A stretch of 10,975 nt of DNA from Acidobacteriota bacterium. GTDB taxonomy: Bacteria > Acidobacteriota > Terriglobia > Terriglobales > Acidobacteriaceae. The stretch spans positions 1 through 10,975 of the forward strand of contig JAJXXG010000616.1 of assembly GCA_021781255.1 (NCBI GenBank), given 5' to 3'. The notes under the pieces are model-generated. The model saw only the letters and a list, made by a program, of their open reading frames with translations, did no database searches and was not told the DNA's origin. Shown piece after piece: positions 6,320 to 10,975 of the stretch. A program made the translations under genes and the position numbers. How positions within the stretch are numbered: the stretch's first letter is position 1; every line of letters begins with the position of its first letter.

Positions 6320-7894
6320 TCAGTGCCGGAAGTGGCGCATCCCGGTGAAGACCATGGCGATGCCCAGCTTATCGGCGGCGGCGATCACGTCCTGATCTTT
6401 TACCGAGCCCCCGGGCTGGATGATTGCGGTTGCCCCAGCGGCGGCTACAGCTTCAAGGCCGTCCGGGAACGGGAAGAATGCATCCGAAGCGGCGACTGTC
6501 CCTTGCAGCGGCAGCACAGCCTTCTGCGCGCCGAAACGGGCCGCATCCACGCGGCTCATCTGGCCCGCGCCTACGCCCACGGTCTGCCCGTCGCGGGCAT
6601 AGACAATGGCGTTGGACTTGACGTGCTTGCATACACGCCAGGCAAACAGCAGGCTGCGCAGTTCCTCAGTGGTGGGCGGACGCCACGTGACGACTTTCAG
6701 CTCAGACTCGTTCACCCGGCCGGTATCCGCGTCCTGCAGCAGCAGTCCGCCGGAGACGTGCTTGACGACCGGACGCGGCGGCGCGGCGTTGACCTCGACG
6801 AGGCGCAGATTTTTCTTGGCGGCAAGCCGCTCCCGGGCCTCGGGCGTGAAGGCCGGCGCGGCGATGGCCTCGACAAAGAGCTTGGCGATCTCCTCGGCGG
6901 CTTCGCCGTCCACGGGGCGATTGATGCCAATAACGCCGCCGAAGGCCGAGACCGGGTCACAGGCCAGCGCCTTGCGGTAAGCCTCAAGGATGGTTCCGCC
7001 GGTGGCCGCGCCGCAGGGGTTGGTGTGCTTGATGATGGCCACCATCGGCTCGTCAAACTCGCGCGTCAGCTCCCAGCAGGCGTCGAGATCGACCAGGTTG
7101 TTGAAGCTGAGTTCCTTGCCTTGAATCTGCGATGCTCCGGCTATGCCCGAACCCGTGCCGTCAGCGTAGAGCGCGGCGCGCTGGTGGGGATTTTCGCCGT
7201 AGCGCAGCGTCTGCGCGAGGGGGAAGTTGATGCGCAGGGTTGCAGGAAAGGCTGTGGGGTCGGGCGCGGCCGGCAACTCGGGCGCGGGAGCTTCGCCGAT
7301 CCGGTCAAGAGTGTTGGCGATCGCCGTGTCGTAGGCGGCTGTGAGCGCAAAGGCCTGCCGGGCCAGCCGCCAGCGGGTTTCGCGGCTCAGGCAGCCGCGC
7401 GTGGACTTCAGCTCCTGCATCAGCGCGGGATAGTCGGCGACGCGGGTCACAATGGCCACGTCTTCGAAATTCTTGGCGGCCGAGCGGACCATCGACGGGC
7501 CGCCAATGTCGATGTTCTCGATCAGATGGCCGAACGCGACGCCGGGCTGGGCCGCGGTTTTTTCAAACGCGTACAGATTCACCACCACCATGTCGATGGG
7601 CTGGATGCCGTGGGCGGCAACGGCGGATTCATGCTCGGCATTGCCGCGAATGTAGAGCAGCCCGCCATGCACGCGAGGGTGCAGCGTTTTGACGCGGCCG
7701 TCCAGCATCTCAGGAAAACCGGTCAGGTCGCTGATGTCCTGCACGCCCAGGCCGGACTCGCGCAGCGTGCGCGCCGTGCCGCCGGTGGAGACCAGCTCCA
7801 CGCCAAACTCCGCCAGTGTCCGGGCAAGATCCACCAGCCCGGTCTTGTCGGTCACGCTCAACAGCGCCCGCCGAATTTTCTTCTCCGTACTCAC
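6320..7894 (-). CDS. purH: Bifunctional AICAR formyltransferase / IMP cyclohydrolase
   Basis: PurH performs the last two steps of de novo purine synthesis in the cytosol: formylation of AICAR with 10-formyltetrahydrofolate, then ring closure to IMP. With the GTG start the protein is 524 residues, the usual family length. The N-terminal cyclohydrolase domain shows SVTDKTG (13-19), STGGT (36-40) and [13 protein letters not shown] (61-73), then [18 protein letters not shown] near 125-142. The formyltransferase domain shows [13 protein letters not shown] (231-243), IIKHTNPCG (287-295) with the catalytic Lys-His pair at 289-290, [11 protein letters not shown] (313-323), FPFPDGLE, and the conserved end GMRHFRH. 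GTG 7894 is chosen because GGGAG lies seven bases upstream and the resulting [14 protein letters not shown] start matches the family; ATG 7918 would add eight residues and has no such site. No other purine gene is adjacent. It is divergent from the rhomboid gene. Confidence 0.97.
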   Translation of the reverse strand: MSTEKKIRRALLSVTDKTGLVDLARTLAEFGVELVSTGGTARTLRESGLGVQDISDLTGFPEMLDGRVKTLHPRVHGGLLYIRGNAEHESAVAAHGIQPIDMVVVNLYAFEKTAAQPGVAFGHLIENIDIGGPSMVRSAAKNFEDVAIVTRVADYPALMQELKSTRGCLSRETRWRLARQAFALTAAYDTAIANTLDRIGEAPAPELPAAPDPTAFPATLRINFPLAQTLRYGENPHQRAALYADGTGSGIAGASQIQGKELSFNNLVDLDACWELTREFDEPMVAIIKHTNPCGAATGGTILEAYRKALACDPVSAFGGVIGINRPVDGEAAEEIAKLFVEAIAAPAFTPEARERLAAKKNLRLVEVNAAPPRPVVKHVSGGLLLQDADTGRVNESELKVVTWRPPTTEELRSLLFAWRVCKHVKSNAIVYARDGQTVGVGAGQMSRVDAARFGAQKAVLPLQGTVAASDAFFPFPDGLEAVAAAGATAIIQPGGSVKDQDVIAAADKLGIAMVFTGMRHFRH

Positions 7895-7901
7895 AGTTTC
7901 G

Positions 7902-7906
7902 CTCCC
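7902..7906 (-). promoter_or_regulatory. Ribosome binding site that points to a GTG start for purH
   Basis: On the minus strand this is GGGAG, seven bases before GTG 7894. It lies inside the coding sequence if the upstream ATG 7918 is used, which argues for the GTG start. Confidence 0.6.
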
Positions 7907-7938
7907 AGGGTCCAGCATGGCCGGAGGCGCAGTGTAGG

Positions 7939-7950
7939 GCCGCGCGCGGC
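7939..7950. repeat. Perfect 12-bp palindrome upstream of purH
   Basis: GCCGCGCGCGGC reads the same on both strands. It lies between the probable purH ribosome binding site and a TATATG sequence (minus strand, 7957-7962) that could be a -10 box. It could be an operator, but alternating GC palindromes are common in GC-rich DNA. Confidence 0.25.
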
Positions 7951-8074
7951 ATGGACCATATACCAGACTACAACCATCGCCCGCTTGCTTCCCAGACGCA
8001 CGGGGCGCGCGGAGATTTCAAGCCGGCCAGTCAAGCTATTCGTGCGCCGTGCGGTCTGCGCCAGATGCATTACG

Positions 8075-8932
8075 ATGAAAGATATGGGCAGTCATCCCCC
8101 CGTTCCCGAACCGGAGATTCTGCCTCCGGGGCAAGGCTCCGATGCGCCGCAGCAGCCGGTGCGCCGCCGGCCGCAATGGGCTTTGTCTCCCGCCACGTAC
8201 CTTCTGGTGGGCCTCAATTGCCTGGTCTTCCTGGCCATGGCCGCGCGCGGGGTGAGCCTGAGCAGCCCCACCGGAAATCAGTTGATGCAATGGGGAGCTG
8301 GCAATGCGGGAGCCGTGCTGAACGGTGGCGAGTGGTGGCGGATTGTGACCGCCATGTTCGTCCATGTTGGCATACTTCACCTGGGACTCAACATGTGGTG
8401 CCTTTGGAATCTGGGCCTGCTGGCCGAGCCGCTGCTGGGTTCTCTGGGCGTGGTCGCCGTCTACGTCCTCACGGGCGCGGCGGGCAACATGCTTTCCACA
8501 TTCGTGAACTGGGTGTCCTACCACGGCGCGGGCAGCGCGGGCATGGTGGACTACGGCCCGGTGGGCGCGGGTGCTTCTGGCGCGGTTTTCGGGATTGCCG
8601 GGGCATTGATCGTGTTGCTCAAGTCGCGAAGGCTGCCCGTGCCGCCGTTTGAGCTGCGCCGGTTGCGCAAGTCCGTGATTTATTTTGCCGCGATCAACCT
8701 GGTGATCGGCTTCTCCATCAGCTTCGGCACCAGGGTCATGGGCTCGGGCTTGAGCATTGACAACATGGCGCACCTCGGCGGCTTTACTTCCGGACTGTTG
8801 TTCGCCGCGCCGCTTGTGCCCAGGCTCGGCTCGCCGCGCAAGCTGTTTGAGAACCGTCTCCGCATCGCGATTCTCATGATTGCCGGGCTGCTGGTGTTGT
8901 TCGGCTTCTTTCTGGCGCAGTTGCCGGGATAA
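8075..8932 (+). CDS. Rhomboid-family intramembrane serine protease
   Basis: The 285-residue product (ATG 8075; ATG 8084 is an alternative, neither with a good ribosome binding site) carries the rhomboid hallmarks. HVGILHLGLNM (97-107) holds the His-x4-His-x3-Asn pattern of the second helix. GAGASGAVFG (164-173) carries the catalytic Ser168, and NMAHLGGFTSG (230-240) carries the catalytic His233. About 35 Pro-rich residues precede the first membrane helix (about 41-58). A seventh hydrophobic segment (264-283) follows the six-helix core. The loop between helices 3 and 4 is long and Gly-rich (about 142-165). By family knowledge these enzymes cut transmembrane substrates within the inner membrane; the substrate here cannot be inferred. 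The frame stays open far upstream through purH's complementary strand, but that part is a shadow. The next gene starts 113 bases downstream on the same strand. Confidence 0.95.
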   Translation: MKDMGSHPPVPEPEILPPGQGSDAPQQPVRRRPQWALSPATYLLVGLNCLVFLAMAARGVSLSSPTGNQLMQWGAGNAGAVLNGGEWWRIVTAMFVHVGILHLGLNMWCLWNLGLLAEPLLGSLGVVAVYVLTGAAGNMLSTFVNWVSYHGAGSAGMVDYGPVGAGASGAVFGIAGALIVLLKSRRLPVPPFELRRLRKSVIYFAAINLVIGFSISFGTRVMGSGLSIDNMAHLGGFTSGLLFAAPLVPRLGSPRKLFENRLRIAILMIAGLLVLFGFFLAQLPG

Positions 8933-9034
8933 ACGGCCGCAGCAACCAATCCCGCGGCATCGGGCATCGTCGTCGTGGCCGCCCGGCCTGTGCGAAAATT
9001 CAAGTTATGCGCTGGCCTTGCAGACCAACGCGCT

Positions 9035-9040
9035 GGAGGA
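9035..9040 (+). promoter_or_regulatory. Ribosome binding site fixing the aldo/keto reductase start
   Basis: GGAGGA lies five bases before ATG 9046. This favours 9046 over the in-frame ATG at 9007, which has no such site and would bury the twin-arginine motif. Confidence 0.8.
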
Positions 9041-9045
9041 ATCCC

Positions 9046-10005
9046 ATGGAGCGTCGTGATTTCATCAGGCAGGCTGCTATTACTGCGGCAGCCGTCGCAT
9101 CCAACAGCCAGCTCAATGCGTCGGCGAAGACGCCATCCAATCCCATAGCCCGCCGCACGCTGGGCAAAACAGGCGAACAACTCTCCATCATCGGCTTCGG
9201 CGGAATCGTGGTGATGGACGAAACGACCGGCGAGGCCTCGAACATTGTGGCCGAGGCCGTGGATCGCGGCATCAACTACTTTGACATTGCGCCCAGCTAC
9301 GGCAATGCGCAGGAGCGGCTTGGCCCCGCGCTCGCGCCCTATCGCAAGAATTGCTTCCTGGCCTGCAAGACCGAGGGCCGCATGAAGGACGACTCGCGCA
9401 AGCAACTGGAAGAGTCGCTGCGGCTGCTCAAGACGGATCATGTGGACCTGTACCAGTTCCACGCCCTCACCAAAATGACCGACCTGGACAAGGTGCTCGG
9501 TCCGGGCGGCGCGATGGAGACCATGGAGGCTGCGAAGAAGGAAGGGAAGATCCGGTACATCGGCTTCTCAGTCCATTCAGCCGAAACCGCGCTGGCGGCG
9601 ATGGATCGCTACGACTTCGACACCATTCTTTTCCCGCTCAACTGGGTGCTGTTTACGCAGGCTGGCTTTGGCCCGCAGATTCTGAAGAAGGCGCAGGAGA
9701 AGAAGATGGGCATCCTGGCGCTGAAAGGCATGGCCAAGACCGTGTGGCCCGCCGGGCAGAAGGACCATCCACAGCCCAAGTGCTGGTACCAGCCGGCTGC
9801 GTTTCCCAATGAGGCGTCACTGGGCCTGCGCTGGACGCTGAGCCACCCCATCACGGCCGCCATTCCGCCGGGAGATGAGCGGTATTTCCGCCTGGCGATG
9901 GACGTGGCGCAAAGCTACAAGCCGCTGGAGGCTCAAGAAGAGCAGGCGTTGCTGGCCGGCGGGCACGGTGTGGAGCCGATCTTCCACCTGGGCAACGACG
10001 TTTAG
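9046..10005 (+). CDS. Aldo/keto reductase with a twin-arginine-like N-terminus
   Basis: The 319-residue protein has an AKR (beta/alpha)8-barrel pattern with the complete catalytic tetrad: Asp80 and Tyr85 in FDIAPSYG, Lys108 in ACKTEGR and His139 in YQFHAL. FSVHS (near 174-178) and the later strands also fit. By family knowledge it reduces or oxidises carbonyl/alcohol substrates with NADP(H). It begins MERRDFIRQAAITAAAVASN: a twin-arginine RRDFIR motif followed by a short, weakly hydrophobic stretch, similar to Tat signals on oxidoreductases. Export would be in the folded, cofactor-loaded state. The hydrophobic part is short and no clear cleavage site is seen, so export is uncertain. The C-terminus ends GHGVEPIFHLGNDV, without the ferredoxin-type cysteines of some relatives. 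It may be co-transcribed with the rhomboid gene. A very long hairpin begins 18 bases after its stop. Confidence 0.92.
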   Translation: MERRDFIRQAAITAAAVASNSQLNASAKTPSNPIARRTLGKTGEQLSIIGFGGIVVMDETTGEASNIVAEAVDRGINYFDIAPSYGNAQERLGPALAPYRKNCFLACKTEGRMKDDSRKQLEESLRLLKTDHVDLYQFHALTKMTDLDKVLGPGGAMETMEAAKKEGKIRYIGFSVHSAETALAAMDRYDFDTILFPLNWVLFTQAGFGPQILKKAQEKKMGILALKGMAKTVWPAGQKDHPQPKCWYQPAAFPNEASLGLRWTLSHPITAAIPPGDERYFRLAMDVAQSYKPLEAQEEQALLAGGHGVEPIFHLGNDV

Positions 10006-10022
10006 GCGCCGGTCTAAAACGG

Positions 10023-10089
10023 GAATACCGGGACGGTTGGTCAGAGTTGGAGCCTTGAGCTCGATCTTTGGCCAGCCGTCTCGGTGTTT
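10023..10089 (+). ncRNA. Long RNA hairpin after the aldo/keto reductase gene (terminator, 3'-UTR element or small RNA)
   Basis: The arms 10023-10046 and 10066-10089 pair over 24 consecutive positions when read as plus-strand RNA: 18 Watson-Crick pairs and six G-U wobbles (10023/10089, 10026/10086, 10031/10081, 10037/10075, 10041/10071, 10044/10068). The apical part contains a further 4-bp stem, GAGC (10050-10053) with GCTC (10059-10062). On the minus strand the six wobbles become A-C mismatches, so the structure favours a plus-strand transcript, that is, the 3' end of the aldo/keto reductase message. No T-run follows, which argues against a plain intrinsic terminator. It could be an RNase III target, a stabiliser, a small RNA or a decayed palindromic repeat. 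Confidence 0.55.
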
Positions 10090-10123
10090 GAAGCATTCTG
10101 TAACGCTGCGCGATTGTGCGCTG

Positions 10124-10474
10124 CTAACGCACTGCGGTGGCGGCGAACTTCTTGACCATGGCCAGCAGAAGCTTGCGGTCGCTCTCGTTCAGATTGGACG
10201 AGTAGCGGCGAATCTGCGTGAGGAAGCGCAGTTCGTCGTCTGAGAGCTTCTGCGTGTTCAGCTGGCGGCCCGGTGCGTCGTCGGAAAAGAAGTGGGCGAT
10301 GGGCAAATCGAGAGCCGCGGCAATTTTTGAAAGTGTATCCAGCGAGGGCACGGTGTGACCGTTCTCCACGCGCGAGAGGTAGCAGCGCAGAAGTCCGGTC
10401 TTTTTCTCGATGTCTCCTTGCGACAACCCTTTCTGGAGCCTGTGCGCACGGATGGTAGTGCCGATCTTCATCAT
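10124..10474 (-). CDS. XRE-family helix-turn-helix transcriptional regulator
   Basis: The product is 116 residues (ATG 10474; ATG 10471 directly follows). Residues 4-62 form a Cro/CI-type DNA-binding domain: IGTTIRAHRLQKGLSQGDIE, then KTGLLRCYLSRVENGHTVPS with the recognition helix around 28-38, then LDTLSKIAAALDLPIAHFF. The C-terminal part (75-116), containing LSDDELRFLTQIRRYSSNL and ending KLLLAMVKKFAATAVR, is predicted helical and probably mediates dimerisation; there is no peptidase or ligand-binding domain. It binds DNA as a dimer by family precedent. Its target is unknown, but a perfect 10-bp palindrome lies about 42 bases upstream of its start and could be its own operator. It is convergent with the aldo/keto reductase gene. 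The start lacks a strong Shine-Dalgarno; AGGA lies about ten bases before the first ATG. Confidence 0.92.
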   Translation of the reverse strand: MMKIGTTIRAHRLQKGLSQGDIEKKTGLLRCYLSRVENGHTVPSLDTLSKIAAALDLPIAHFFSDDAPGRQLNTQKLSDDELRFLTQIRRYSSNLNESDRKLLLAMVKKFAATAVR

Positions 10475-10749
10475 GGGAGGGGTCCTGTCTGTAAGCTGAC
10501 CGGCGATACTTCGCGGGTAGCTACCAGAGAGTTATTGGCTTAAGGGTTAACACGCCGTCCTCCCGAATGCAAGGAGAATCTTAGCTCGGCCAAACCGCCG
10601 GACCATGAGAGAACAGGCACGGAAGACACTTAAGTTACTTTTCAGGCTACGCTGCAAGGAAGCTCAGGAGATATGGATGGGAAGCGGACCGCGGCCCTGG
10701 CTTCGGAGTGTTGCCTTCCGCGCGCAAGCCTGTTTACCATGCCTGCAAC
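10475..10749. other. Gene-free spacer between the XRE gene and the DUF5522-like gene
   Basis: No frame in these 275 bases looks like a gene on either strand. It holds the GGTAGCTACC palindrome at 10516-10525 and AGGGTTAAC at 10543-10551. I find no clear terminator for the DUF5522-like gene and no convincing -35/-10 pair for the XRE gene. Confidence 0.4.
10516..10525. promoter_or_regulatory. Perfect palindrome upstream of the XRE gene, possible operator
   Basis: GGTAGCTACC is self-complementary and lies 42-51 bases before the regulator's ATG at 10474, where an autoregulatory operator would be expected. I see no second copy in the window. Confidence 0.35.
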
Positions 10750-10962
10750 TCATCGGGAGGGGCCGCATTCGCATGCGCCCGGGCCATCCGCGACCGCAGG
10801 CAGATCGGCCGCGGCGCTGCGATAAGGACAGTGTCTGCATCCGCAGCCGCAACAGCTTCCGCGCTTCAGGTGATAGGCCGCTGTGAATACCATGAGCGGT
10901 CCATCGAAGTAGAAATCCTCAGGAGCGAGCGCGTATTGCATTGTCGGCTGATTGCGGTCCAT
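10750..10962 (-). CDS. Small Cys-rich DUF5522-like protein, possibly 5'-incomplete
   Basis: This 70-residue product contains LMVFTAAYHLKRGSCCGCGC followed by RHCPY (residues 23-47). It closely resembles the DUF5522 pattern, where a VFTAxYHLxRG stretch leads into YCCGxGCRxCPY. The clustered cysteines (37, 38, 40, 42, 45) suggest metal or iron-sulfur binding, but the family has no established function that I know of. Here the residue before the Cys pair is Ser rather than the Tyr I expect, and an extra Cys40 sits in the variable position. The tail after residue 47 is Ala/Pro-rich with two more cysteines and looks unlike the core. The frame remains open from ATG 10962 to the right edge (four more codons), so the true start could lie outside. 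No strong ribosome binding site is visible before ATG 10962. Confidence 0.75.
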   Translation of the reverse strand: MDRNQPTMQYALAPEDFYFDGPLMVFTAAYHLKRGSCCGCGCRHCPYRSAAADLPAVADGPGACECGPSR

Positions 10963-10975
10963 CCAACCATTCTCG

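Noticed and set aside
6323..8074. A plus-strand frame continuous with the rhomboid, suggesting an 869-residue protein
   Set aside because: This part is antisense to purH, whose motifs are unmistakable. The upstream translation is low-complexity Arg/Gly/Val-rich sequence without domains.
10090..10123. GCGC...GCGC repeat considered as a terminator for the XRE gene
   Set aside because: The stem is only 4 bp with no T-run on either strand; the repeated TAACGC units are direct rather than inverted.
10605..10886. A 93-codon plus-strand frame at the right end
   Set aside because: It is partly antisense to the DUF5522-like gene, is Arg/Pro-rich, and has no ribosome binding site or recognisable pattern.

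Overview
The window (10,975 bases, GC-rich) reads as an ordinary stretch of chromosome from a free-living Gram-negative bacterium. The protein style suggests an Acidobacteriota (Terriglobia/Acidobacteriaceae-like) genome: a long periplasmic TPR protein, a PurH ending in the usual histidine-rich tail, a rhomboid with an extra membrane helix, and a small orphan protein of a kind I associate with that group. That placement is inference; no rRNA or other marker gene is present. I see no phage, transposase, CRISPR array or integrase.

Layout, left to right. (1) 1-1018, minus: the N-terminal part of an HD-domain dGTPase, whose C-terminus lies beyond the left edge. (2) 1253-2239, plus: a sugar-type periplasmic binding lipoprotein with no transporter partners nearby, closed by a GC-rich hairpin. 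(3) 2240-3856: a looser, less GC-rich block. It holds a 454-base leader full of short inverted repeats, a 113-residue hypothetical protein (2694-3035) and a 155-residue nuclease-fold-like protein (3273-3740) in which the expected catalytic glutamate appears to be lysine. A strong 13-bp terminator hairpin follows. (4) 3857-6022, minus: an exported protein made almost wholly of tetratricopeptide repeats. (5) 6320-7894, minus: purH, catalysing the last two steps of IMP synthesis, probably starting at GTG. (6) 8075-8932, plus: a rhomboid protease, divergent from purH. (7) 9046-10005, plus: an aldo/keto reductase with a twin-arginine-like N-terminus. (8) 10124-10474, minus: an XRE-family regulator. 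(9) 10750-10962, minus: a small Cys-rich DUF5522-like protein that may begin outside the window.

The genes do not form an obvious single pathway: dGTPase and PurH are purine housekeeping, and the rest are scattered accessory or envelope functions. The rhomboid and aldo/keto reductase could be co-transcribed (113-base gap). The DUF5522-like gene and the XRE gene share a strand but are 275 bases apart.

The least explained items are: a 24-bp RNA hairpin at 10023-10089 whose six non-Watson-Crick pairs are all G-U on the plus strand; the dyad-rich leader before the 113-residue protein; the altered nuclease-like protein; and a perfect palindrome just upstream of the XRE regulator. I did not find convincing evidence of a new multi-gene system.
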